6,838 bases of DNA from Gammaproteobacteria bacterium (GCA_024511395.1 JANELJ010000120.1:1-6838), one strand, 5' to 3'. Shown: positions 1 to 6,273, counted from the stretch's first letter. The notes: generated by a model from the letters alone, not told the origin. Translations and numbers: made by a program.

Positions 1-17
1 GATTTAAGGAAGCCAGT

Positions 18-113
18 ATGAAACAGGTTTATCTATTTATGAGTACCATCGGTATTGCTTTTACCGGGCTCATGCTTTCGCTTTATCTGGTGTTAAGTCT
101 TTTCTTTGTCTGA
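18..113 (+). CDS. 31-residue single-span membrane peptide, or C-terminal tail of a longer gene
   Basis: An ATG at 18 follows an AAGGA Shine-Dalgarno-like sequence (6-10) by 7 bases and opens a frame ending in TGA at 111-113. After a short polar start (MKQVY) nearly all residues are hydrophobic, with runs such as FTGLMLSLYLVLSLFFV, enough for one transmembrane helix ending right at the C-terminus. I do not recognise the family. The reading frame is open upstream to the window edge (TTT AAG GAA GCC AGT before the ATG), so this may be the last membrane helix of a larger protein. The good ribosome-binding site is the main argument for an independent small protein. The stop codon directly abuts the inverted-repeat element that follows. 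Confidence 0.4.
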   Translation: MKQVYLFMSTIGIAFTGLMLSLYLVLSLFFV

Positions 114-120
114 TTTTCTT

Positions 121-293
121 GTAACTACTCAGCGTATTCATCTTTTGCACCACTCTTGTAGGTAAGAGATGCGTTATTTTCGTACTCAAATGGTCACGTA
201 TTGCTATACGCTTACATTTTCCGTGCGCCTCTTGAGGTAGCGAAGCTATTGTGCCTTGAACTGGCACAAAATCTAAACACGCTGAGCAGTTAC
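121..293. mobile_element. MITE-like element with IS66-type terminal inverted repeats
   Basis: The sequence GTAACTACTCAGCGT at 121-135 is matched in inverted orientation by ACGCTGAGCAGTTAC at 279-293 (14 of 15 positions). A weaker match continues inward for about 16 bp. Ends starting GTAA and 8-bp target duplications are the known signature of the IS66 family. The flanking octamers here, ATTTTCTT (113-120) and ATTTTTAT (294-301), agree at 6 of 8 positions, so a decayed duplication is possible but not proven. The 173-bp interior has no convincing gene; the open frame crossing it on the - strand (267-70) has no family resemblance and runs out past the repeat. Small internal hairpins occur at 196-209 (CGTAT/ATACG) and 251-267 (GTGCC/GGCAC). 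It sits between the small 5' gene and the 3' end of cysG, 20 bp past the cysG stop. Confidence 0.5.
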
Positions 294-313
294 ATTTTTA
301 TCTGTTCTTTTAA

Positions 314-1756
314 CTAATCCCGTCGGCCACGAGCACTTTGAAACGATGAAGTGCGCTCTGAATTCGGATTAAACCATTTCAATTTATCATGTAAGGTCAC
401 TACATCACCGACAATGATCAGTGTAGGTGCTTTTACTTTTTCCCGTTCCACTATATCCGCCAGAGTGGCCAGTGTACCGACATGGACACGCTGATTTTCA
501 GTAGTCCCCTGTTCAACCAGGACCGCAGGTGTTTCATCTTTTAAGCCATGCGCCACCAGTTCCTTATGGATCACATTAACCGCCTGTAAGCCCATATAGA
601 AAACTATGGTCTGATTAGGATGCGCCAAGGCTGTCCAGTTCAGGTTAACGGTGCCGTCTTTTAAATGCCCGGTTACAAACACACAGGACTGAGCATAATC
701 TCGATGCGTCAGCGGAATACCAGCATAGCTGGCACAGCCGGCCGCTGCGGTAATACCGGGAACCACCTGAAAAATGACATTGTTTTCTTTCAGTGTTTCA
801 ATTTCTTCCCCGCCGCGTCCGAAGATAAAGGGATCGCCGCCCTTAAGACGCAGTACCCGCTTACCTTCTTTAGCATAACGCACCAAGCATTCATTAATGC
901 CCTCCTGCAGTACCGCATGGTTATTTCTTTCCTTGCCGACATAGACCAGCTCAGCATCACGGCGCACCAGATCCAGGATCCCTTGGGATACCAGACGGTC
1001 ATAAACTACAACATCAGCTCTCTGCATCAGGCGCAAAGCTCTAAACGTCAGCAAATCGGGATCACCAGGACCAGCCCCCACCAGATAAACTTCTCCGCTT
1101 TCTTCAGAAAAATCTTCATCAATGGCTTTTTGCAGGGCATAGCGGGCTGCATGTTCATTGCCCTGAAATAACAGTTCAGGAATACGCCCTTCCAGGACAT
1201 TTTCCCAGAAATAGCGGCGCTGTTCGCTATTGGGAAATTTTTCAATAACCTTACTGCGAAAGCCGTCAACCAGTTGTGCCAGTTTACCGTAAGCCGCAGG
1301 AATATAGCTTTCCAGGCGGGTACGCAGTAAGCGGGCCAGTACTGGTGAACTGCCGCCGGTGGAAATGGCAATCTGAATAGACGAACGATCCACAATAGAC
1401 GGCATAATAAAACTGCATAAATGCGGCTGATCCACCACATTGACCGGCATGGAACGCGCTTTGGCCAGTTCAGAGACCTTTTCATTCACACTCTGATTAT
1501 TAGTGGCGGCAATAACCAGTACACTGTCACATAGGCTGCTGTCACAAATATCTTTTTCATCAAAGGCGCGGGCATAATGTTTTATCTGCCCGGTTTTAGC
1601 CATTTCGCTGACCTCACGGCACAATTCAGGCGCCACCACCTGTACCTGTGCGCCAGACTTAAGCAATAAAGCAATTTTTCTGGCCGCGACCTTGCCACCG
1701 CCAATAACCAAACATTGACGATTTCTAATGTTCATGAAAATGGGGAAAAAATCCAC
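314..1756 (-). CDS. cysG: siroheme synthase CysG (trifunctional: SUMT, precorrin-2 dehydrogenase, sirohydrochlorin ferrochelatase)
   Basis: This cytoplasmic enzyme makes siroheme from uroporphyrinogen III by two SAM-dependent methylations, NAD-dependent oxidation and iron insertion. The 480-residue protein aligns end to end with the enterobacterial fusion (about 457 residues). Residues 1-215 are the dehydrogenase/chelatase half: the NAD-binding LVIGGGKVAARK (17-27), the catalytic aspartate in NVVD (Asp109) and SFIMPSIVDRS (115-125). Residues 221-465 are the methyltransferase: GAGPGD (227-232), VVYDRL with Asp253, VGK with Lys275, LKGGDPFIFGRGGEE (304-318) and FYMGL (386-390). The start is GTG at 1756: it gives MDFFPIF, matching the MDHLPIF start of E. 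coli CysG, and has an AGAGGTAG ribosome-binding site. The position of the regulatory phosphoserine (Ser128 in the enteric enzyme) is Thr133 here. The C-terminus adds a polar, basic tail of about 19 residues ending GRRD. It lies 130 bp downstream of the dsrS-like operon, in the same direction. Confidence 0.97.
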   Translation of the reverse strand: MDFFPIFMNIRNRQCLVIGGGKVAARKIALLLKSGAQVQVVAPELCREVSEMAKTGQIKHYARAFDEKDICDSSLCDSVLVIAATNNQSVNEKVSELAKARSMPVNVVDQPHLCSFIMPSIVDRSSIQIAISTGGSSPVLARLLRTRLESYIPAAYGKLAQLVDGFRSKVIEKFPNSEQRRYFWENVLEGRIPELLFQGNEHAARYALQKAIDEDFSEESGEVYLVGAGPGDPDLLTFRALRLMQRADVVVYDRLVSQGILDLVRRDAELVYVGKERNNHAVLQEGINECLVRYAKEGKRVLRLKGGDPFIFGRGGEEIETLKENNVIFQVVPGITAAAGCASYAGIPLTHRDYAQSCVFVTGHLKDGTVNLNWTALAHPNQTIVFYMGLQAVNVIHKELVAHGLKDETPAVLVEQGTTENQRVHVGTLATLADIVEREKVKAPTLIIVGDVVTLHDKLKWFNPNSERTSSFQSARGRRD

Positions 1757-1763
1757 TTATTTT

Positions 1764-1771
1764 CTACCTCT
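1764..1771 (-). promoter_or_regulatory. ribosome-binding site deciding the GTG start of cysG
   Basis: Read on the - strand this is AGAGGTAG, ending 7 bases before the GTG at 1756-1754. It supports the GTG start over the ATG seven codons inside the gene (the MNI at residues 8-10), and the GTG start also restores the conserved MDxxPIF N-terminus. Confidence 0.6.
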
Positions 1772-1816
1772 GCTTGCTCTGAATTCAGGGCGATAAAATA
1801 AGAATATTAACTTTTA

Positions 1817-1825
1817 ATAATACCA
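1817..1825 (-). promoter_or_regulatory. possible extended -10 promoter for cysG
   Basis: The - strand reads TGGTATTAT, an extended -10 element (TGn then TATTAT, 5 of 6 to consensus). No good -35 box is seen 16-18 bp upstream, as can happen with extended -10 promoters. Transcription would start near 1810 and leave a leader of about 50 nt. The region is so A+T-rich that chance matches are likely. Confidence 0.3.
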
Positions 1826-1840
1826 TATTCGGTTATTATT

Positions 1841-1861
1841 TAATATTTTTACAAAATATTA
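1841..1861. repeat. A+T-rich perfect palindrome between the dsrS-like gene and cysG
   Basis: TAATATTTT (1841-1849) and AAAATATTA (1853-1861) are perfect inverted repeats around TAC. A second, imperfect palindrome with a one-base bulge lies beside it (about 1814-1843, with arms resembling TTAATAATACC and GGTTATTATTTAA). They lie upstream of, and overlap, the possible cysG -10. They could be an operator or a weak terminator for the upstream gene. There is no G+C-rich stem, so strong intrinsic termination here is unlikely. Confidence 0.3.
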
Positions 1862-1886
1862 CTGCAATAGTTAATACTCATATTAT

Positions 1887-3059
1887 TTAACTGCTTAATA
1901 TTCTCAGGTTCATCTGAATGGGGTCAAAAACCGGTTTCAGTTTTTTACGCATTAATGAACCCACAGCGGTACTTTTGGCAATAGTAGGTGCCAGTACGGT
2001 CTGGGTGGTTCTGCCTAAAAAGACAATGGCCTGGAGATGGTCGGCAAAATCCGGAATCGCCTCCCATACGGCTTTTAATTCATCACTGCAGCAGATACCA
2101 TTACTTTCATTGATAATATTGTCTGCCAGCTCCACTATTTTGTTAATATCGGTCTGGATCTCACCGTTTAAATCCAGCCCTTGTTCATGGTGCTGCTGAA
2201 TCTGGACGGCTTCCGGCTGCTTAATAAACAGATAACGCCGGATAGCCTCAATTAAAGCGCCAACTACATCATAGTTAGGCGGACGCTTAAACGAGGCATC
2301 GGCGGTTTTTAAAAAGGTCTGTCCCTGTGAACTGAACAGCTTACATAACACCTCGGCATAGGGATTTGCCACTTTAAGCTGCTCAGATAATGCCTGCTTA
2401 ACTTCTTCATAACGAGGATGTTCAGCAACGGGTTCCGGCAGATTGTCAGGGCGGACATCCAGAAAGCCTACATACAGGGTATTTTTACTTTTGGCCTTGC
2501 GCCACAAGCTCAGGACTTCGTCTTCTGAAATCAGCCCTTCCTGCAGCACCAGACGTGCGGAAGTCATCATATCCAGCGGATCTTCCTCAAACGGCAGAAA
2601 TTCAATCAGAAACTTTGCCAGTTCCTTGCCAATCTCACCTTCTGCCACCGCTTTATTAGCTAGCATACTACGGGCATTTTCTGAAGACTGTACAGCCCAC
2701 CAGGCACTTTTTGCCAGATCGGCGGTTAAATCCCGGTTATTAACAACGGCGGTCACCGCTTCTTCTTCACCCAGCAATAAAAGTTTATCCAGACGATTAC
2801 TCTGTACATCGCCCATCCGGTTCCAGCGGGACAGGAACATAGGAAAACCGCCCGATACACCCAGCGCTTTGGTAGATAGAAAGTCTTTAACTTCCTTAAT
2901 GTATTTATGGTTGCGGGTATTTGGATTAAGCTGAATTTTAGCTTCACCCTTTTGAGTCAGGGCATAAAGCACCAGCTTGCCTTCATCAATGCGAATTGCA
3001 CGAACATCCTGGGCCAGTAATACATTTAATCTTAAACTGTCTTCGTTGGATAATGCCAT
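1887..3059 (-). CDS. dsrS: DsrS-like protein (dsr sulfur-oxidation cluster family), function unknown
   Basis: This is a 390-residue soluble protein with no signal peptide, membrane span or recognisable catalytic motif. The N-terminus (MALSNEDSLRLNVLLA, then AIRIDE at 21-26 and GEAKIQLNP at 38-46) and segments such as LLLLGEEEAV, SAWWAV (118-123), LPFEEDP (155-161), LISEDE and KNTLYVGFL (192-200) look to me like proteins annotated as sulfur reduction protein DsrS. DsrS is encoded at the end of the dsr operon of purple sulfur bacteria and is a cytoplasmic protein of about 41 kDa, which fits this size. The match is from memory, so the family name is moderately sure and the function is unknown. 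Features worth noting are a vicinal cysteine pair at 323-324 and a basic C-terminus (RKKLK, 371-375). It starts 13 bp after the VWA gene stop, so it is the distal gene of that operon. Its own ribosome-binding site is weak. Confidence 0.65.
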   Translation of the reverse strand: MALSNEDSLRLNVLLAQDVRAIRIDEGKLVLYALTQKGEAKIQLNPNTRNHKYIKEVKDFLSTKALGVSGGFPMFLSRWNRMGDVQSNRLDKLLLLGEEEAVTAVVNNRDLTADLAKSAWWAVQSSENARSMLANKAVAEGEIGKELAKFLIEFLPFEEDPLDMMTSARLVLQEGLISEDEVLSLWRKAKSKNTLYVGFLDVRPDNLPEPVAEHPRYEEVKQALSEQLKVANPYAEVLCKLFSSQGQTFLKTADASFKRPPNYDVVGALIEAIRRYLFIKQPEAVQIQQHHEQGLDLNGEIQTDINKIVELADNIINESNGICCSDELKAVWEAIPDFADHLQAIVFLGRTTQTVLAPTIAKSTAVGSLMRKKLKPVFDPIQMNLRILSS

Positions 3060-3072
3060 AGTGTTCTTTATA

Positions 3073-4344
3073 TTAATTTAACTGGATCCGTTGTCCCCAG
3101 GGTACGGGGGCTTTGCCTTTTACCAGCCAGAGTACCGGGTACTGCGGCTCCTGTTCCGGAAACTCACCTTCTGCATCGGTAAAGTACACTAACAAATCGG
3201 GGCATTTCTCCTGATTTTCAACCCAGTCAAACACCGGCGTAAAACGGGTACCGCCGCCGCCCTGAAACTGTATGGTCAGTTTTAGCTCATCCCAGGGTTC
3301 ATATTCCCAGGGTCCCTCAGCACTGACTTCGGTATCACAGGCATGCAGGGAAATACGGGCCCGCACCTGGGCTTTAATCTGATCCACTTCCGCCAGAAAC
3401 TCCTTAATTTCTTTGGTGGCAATAGAGCCACTGATATCCAGCGCCACCACAATATCCACCATATGACTGCGCAGACGCGGATAAATAGCCGGTTCACCCC
3501 GACGGTTGGAAGGCCGGGTATAGCTGTAATCTTCTCTGGCAGTAGCACTCATATAACGTGCCAGCAGCATACGCCAGGGCAGTTGCGGCTGTAACAGGTG
3601 ATCCACTAGACGAGCCATGGACTGTCTCAGCTTGCCGGCCTGCAACGCCTGCTGAGCGGCACCGGCCAGACGCTGTTGCCATTGGGCCGTCAGACTCTGT
3701 ATTTCATCATTATTGGGTGTCGGCGGCGGTTCTTTCTGAATATCATCACCACTGCCCTGCTCAGATTGTTTACCTTCTTCCGAAGTTTGTCCCTTACCCT
3801 CTCTGCCATCATCCTGCTGCTGGCTGTTCAGCTTCTGGGTTTCCGTGTCTTTGGCATCACCGTGATCAGACTGCTCTCCGCTTTCCTTGTCACCGTCTTC
3901 ATTATTCTGACCCAGCTCACTGTCGGCATCATTTTCATTATCCATTAACAACGGATAAATCTCTTCTGCCGTCATACCAGCAAACTCACGCAGGTAATGA
4001 ATATGCGGAGGCGGCTTGAGGCCGTCTTCAATCAGGATAGGATTAATGGCATAATCACAGGCCATATCCCAGCGCATTTTAACTCTGTGCTGACGACGGG
4101 AAAAATGCGACAGGGCGCAGTGCAGAGCTTCATGAGCCAGGGTAAACTGTGCTTCTTCGGTGGTTAACTGATCAATGTACTCAGGATTGACATAAAGCTT
4201 TTTCATATCCGTATCAGTAGTTTTGCACCAAGACGGATCGGCTTCAACAATCGGCAAACGCAACACCAGAGTACCCAGGAACGGTTTATCCAGGATCAGT
4301 TTAGTGCGTGCAGCACTGAGTTTATTGCTTATTGCTTTATCCAT
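3073..4344 (-). CDS. DUF2201-type protein: putative metallopeptidase domain plus C-terminal VWA domain
   Basis: This 423-residue cytoplasmic protein has two domains. The N-terminal part (1-135) holds LAHEALHCALSH, with a zinc-type HExxH motif at 71-75, and the conserved DMACDYAIN (93-101), typical of the DUF2201 putative metallopeptidase domain. Residues about 135-205 form a low-complexity linker rich in D, E, Q, G and S, followed by PPPTP. Residues 215-290 look helical. The C-terminal VWA-like domain has a complete MIDAS metal site: DISGS (303-307), the threonine in GGGGTRFTP (Thr366) and FTDAEGEFP (Asp390). Such proteins occur next to MoxR ATPases and are thought to be their partner or adaptor; proteolytic activity is unproven. 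The ATG overlaps the end of the MoxR gene by 8 bases (ATGGATAA) and has no clear ribosome-binding site, which suggests translational coupling and matched amounts of both proteins. Confidence 0.92.
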   Translation of the reverse strand: MDKAISNKLSAARTKLILDKPFLGTLVLRLPIVEADPSWCKTTDTDMKKLYVNPEYIDQLTTEEAQFTLAHEALHCALSHFSRRQHRVKMRWDMACDYAINPILIEDGLKPPPHIHYLREFAGMTAEEIYPLLMDNENDADSELGQNNEDGDKESGEQSDHGDAKDTETQKLNSQQQDDGREGKGQTSEEGKQSEQGSGDDIQKEPPPTPNNDEIQSLTAQWQQRLAGAAQQALQAGKLRQSMARLVDHLLQPQLPWRMLLARYMSATAREDYSYTRPSNRRGEPAIYPRLRSHMVDIVVALDISGSIATKEIKEFLAEVDQIKAQVRARISLHACDTEVSAEGPWEYEPWDELKLTIQFQGGGGTRFTPVFDWVENQEKCPDLLVYFTDAEGEFPEQEPQYPVLWLVKGKAPVPWGQRIQLN

Positions 4345-5380
4345 ACAACATAATATCGGCTATGGCATCCGCCCAGTTAGCAAATTCTTCGACACTGAAA
4401 AGTTCATCACCAATGGCCCGGTGCATATCAGAAACCAACATGACACCCATTTCTTTCTGACGGAAACTGGAAGCGTATTTCAGGATATTGGTATAGGTTT
4501 TATTCGCTTCTTCTGTACCTTTAGCCCGAATGGCACGTCCTACCAGGGCGGAGGCCACGGCATACTTCAGATCGATTTCTGAAGGGGTGGGTACATCCTC
4601 GCCATTAATGATGGCATCCAGATCCGGCATTTCATCCAGATTGGCAATAAAGGCATTAAGCTCAATACCGGCCGCCGGACCGACACAGGACTGCAGAGCC
4701 CCCAGGAACAGTTCCGGGTGATCCATAAACTTGTTCAGCGCCTTATGCACAAACTCCCAGGTACGGGGGGAGGGGAAAGCCACTGGTTTATGGGCCGGAT
4801 CAAAATCAAATAACAGATCCGGACGAAAACGCAGAAAGGCAATAACCCGCTCATCAATACCGGTCTGGTAAGCCCAGTGTACCCAGTCATCCAGATTAAT
4901 ATCAAAGTCATAGTGGGAAAAACGGTTAGCCAGCGGCGCCGGCATACTATAGGTGACCCCGCGATCCCCCTGGCGGTTACCGGCTGCAAAAATTGCCCAG
5001 CCATCAGGGATCTGATAATCCCCCAGACGGCGATCCAGAATAAGCTGATAAGCTGCAGCAGATACACTGGGCGGAGCAGAGGTGATTTCATCCAGAAACA
5101 GAATACCTTCTGCACCGTGTTTTTGAGCATCCGGCAGCATAGAAGGTACCGCCCACTCCACTTTATCGCCATCCTTAAACGGAATACCCCGTAAATCACT
5201 GGGTTCCATCTGGGACAGACGAATGTCAATTAGGGTACGATCATGCTTTTTGGCAACCTGGCTGACAAGCTGAGATTTACCCACGCCCGGCGGCCCCCAG
5301 ATCATGACCGGGGTATGGTGGCCGGTTTTGGTACCTTCAAATTCCTGATCCAGGACGGTAAATAGTTGTGACGCTCTCAT
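4337..5380 (-). CDS. MoxR-family AAA+ ATPase
   Basis: This is a 347-residue AAA+ ATPase of the MoxR/RavA type, a cytoplasmic hexamer-forming chaperone group that usually works with a VWA protein to activate or insert cofactors into a target enzyme. Visible motifs are Walker A GPPGVGKS (29-36), LSQMEPSDLRG (55-65), Walker B ILFLDE (93-98), sensor 1 AAGN (132-135), PLANRF with the likely arginine finger Arg153, and SPRTWE with the sensor 2 arginine at 206. The C-terminal 140 residues form a helical lid. All nucleotide-handling residues are intact, so it should be active. The ATG at 5380 has a modest TGAG ribosome-binding site (5390-5387). It follows the Sel1 gene by 27 bp and overlaps the VWA gene by 8 bp. 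I give no gene symbol because MoxR subfamilies cannot be told apart by eye. Confidence 0.95.
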   Translation of the reverse strand: MRASQLFTVLDQEFEGTKTGHHTPVMIWGPPGVGKSQLVSQVAKKHDRTLIDIRLSQMEPSDLRGIPFKDGDKVEWAVPSMLPDAQKHGAEGILFLDEITSAPPSVSAAAYQLILDRRLGDYQIPDGWAIFAAGNRQGDRGVTYSMPAPLANRFSHYDFDINLDDWVHWAYQTGIDERVIAFLRFRPDLLFDFDPAHKPVAFPSPRTWEFVHKALNKFMDHPELFLGALQSCVGPAAGIELNAFIANLDEMPDLDAIINGEDVPTPSEIDLKYAVASALVGRAIRAKGTEEANKTYTNILKYASSFRQKEMGVMLVSDMHRAIGDELFSVEEFANWADAIADIMLYG

Positions 5381-5407
5381 TTAATTCTCACTATCATATT
5401 CTTTTAT

Positions 5408-5839
5408 TTAAAAACCGGCCTGTTTCATCAGCCACTCGGCTTCTTCCAGATCCTGCTCTACACCATTACCTTCCTTATACATCATAGCCAGGGTAGTCAT
5501 GGAGCCAATCAGTCCGGCTTCAATACCTTTTTTAAACCATTTAACAGCTTCTTCAGCATTTTTATCAACGCCTTCGCCTTCCATATACATAAAACCCATA
5601 CCATGCCAGGCCAGTTCATAACCACCATCTGCTGCCATTTTCATCCACAGGGCTGCAGCCGTTTCATTACGATGGACACCCAGCCCATTCTGGTACATGA
5701 CAGCCATACGGTGCTGGGCTTCAGGAACCCCTTTTTCCGCCAGAGGGGATAATAATTGTACGGCACGGGTAAAGTGCTTGTCTTCAAGGGCTTTAAGGCC
5801 GCTGTCCAGATCCATCATATCTTCTTCAGTTAAGTTCAT
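5408..5839 (-). CDS. Sel1-like repeat protein
   Basis: This 143-residue protein has three Sel1-like (TPR-related) helical repeats, roughly residues 39-74, 75-110 and 111-143. The hallmarks are clear: AQHRMAVMYQNGLGV...AAALWMKMAADGG, then GMGFMYMEGEGV...AVKWFKKGIEAG, then TLAMMYKEGNGV...AEWLMKQAG. Residues 1-38 form a degenerate leading helical pair. There is no signal peptide or lipobox, so it is probably cytoplasmic, unlike many secreted Sel1 proteins. Sel1 repeats bind other proteins, so here it may be a scaffold or substrate adaptor for the MoxR/VWA pair encoded next. It is the first gene of the operon. The start at 5839 follows a weak purine-rich TAGAGA site and agrees with the end of the 5' leader. 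The partner is unknown; the fold assignment is firm. Confidence 0.92.
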   Translation of the reverse strand: MNLTEEDMMDLDSGLKALEDKHFTRAVQLLSPLAEKGVPEAQHRMAVMYQNGLGVHRNETAAALWMKMAADGGYELAWHGMGFMYMEGEGVDKNAEEAVKWFKKGIEAGLIGSMTTLAMMYKEGNGVEQDLEEAEWLMKQAGF

Positions 5840-5959
5840 TGTTTATCTCTACTTATTGCTCGCTTTTTAATATCTTTTTTCAGTTACAACATAAAAAATG
5901 ATATTGGACATAAGAATGCTATTGTTCCATTCTCGAATAGGAATATTCTACCACAATAT

Positions 5960-5976
5960 CCAAGTAAATTACTTGG
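5960..5976. promoter_or_regulatory. perfect 17-bp palindrome, candidate operator of the Sel1-MoxR-VWA-DsrS operon
   Basis: CCAAGTAA and TTACTTGG are perfect inverted repeats around a single A. The site would lie about 20-35 bases downstream of the predicted transcription start of the - strand operon, a position where a bound repressor could block elongation. The short one-base centre suits a dimeric DNA-binding protein better than an RNA hairpin. I cannot assign it to a known regulator. Confidence 0.4.
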
Positions 5977-6000
5977 TTAATTATAAAATAATAGCCTTTT

Positions 6001-6028
6001 TTTATAATATTCACAAAATTTTTTTCAA
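6001..6028 (-). promoter_or_regulatory. sigma70-type promoter for the Sel1-MoxR-VWA-DsrS operon
   Basis: On the - strand the -35 box is TTGAAA (6028-6023, 5 of 6 to consensus), the spacer is 16 bp and the -10 box is TATAAA (6006-6001, 5 of 6). Transcription would start near 5994, giving a leader of about 155 nt before the Sel1 gene. The spacer is A+T-rich. Confidence 0.55.
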
Positions 6029-6084
6029 TCCTATCCTATAGAGATATACCGTTGAGGCTGTGCAATAAGTATACTCACATGCAG

Positions 6085-6209
6085 TCAGATTCTAAGCAGA
6101 ATCTGAGCTCTATCTGTGCTATAAATAAACTTCAGGTTTGGCCTGTGGCCAGGTAGTCACAAACAATAGCAAATGCTATTAGAAATTTTCAGGGTATTAC
6201 TGGAAATTT
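6085..6209. other. block of four consecutive stem-loops, possible structured RNA
   Basis: Four inverted repeats follow one another: TCAGATTCT/AGAATCTGA (6085-6106, 9 bp, loop 4), TGGCC/GGCCA (6139-6151, 5 bp, loop 3), AATAGCA/TGCTATT (6165-6180, 7 bp, loop 2) and AAATTTTCAG/CTGGAAATTT (6183-6209, 10 bp with one G-U on the + strand, loop 7). A further pairing of ATAGAG (6038-6043) with CTCTAT (6108-6113) could enclose the first hairpin. No T-run follows the last stem, so it is not an ordinary terminator. It could be a leader of the small gene downstream, an independent small RNA, or a decayed repeat element. I do not recognise any known riboswitch. Confidence 0.35.
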
Positions 6210-6244
6210 ATATAAAGATCATTTAATATAAGCAAATTTTTATT

Positions 6245-6273
6245 TTGTCACAGTCCGCTTATATGCTCATACG
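6245..6273 (+). promoter_or_regulatory. possible promoter of the small acidic protein gene
   Basis: TTGTCA (6245-6250, 5 of 6 to the -35 consensus) is followed after 17 bp by CATACG (6268-6273), a poor -10 box (3 of 6). If this is the true promoter, the mRNA has a leader of only about 30 nt and the hairpin block upstream is not part of it. Confidence 0.25.

Noticed and set aside
70..267. 65-residue open frame on the - strand through the MITE-like element
   Set aside because: It crosses one terminal repeat and the small + strand gene, shows no family resemblance and has no supporting ribosome-binding site.
2443..2934. 163-residue + strand frame opposite the dsrS-like gene, and the 153-residue + strand frame at 3558-4019
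   Set aside because: Both are antisense shadows of well-supported genes, with low-complexity composition and no recognisable domain.
3676..3948. Very hydrophobic 90-residue frame on the + strand
   Set aside because: It is the complement of the acidic, glutamine-rich linker of the VWA protein; the hydrophobicity is a by-product of reading D/E/Q codons backwards.
5898..6041. 47-codon + strand open frame in the intergenic region
   Set aside because: It has no ribosome-binding site, a composition (I, F, N, Y, K) expected from random A+T-rich DNA, and it covers the operon promoter and palindrome.
6085..6209. CRISPR array or known riboswitch in the hairpin block
   Set aside because: The hairpins differ in sequence and spacing, so there is no direct repeat, and no known riboswitch core motif is recognisable.
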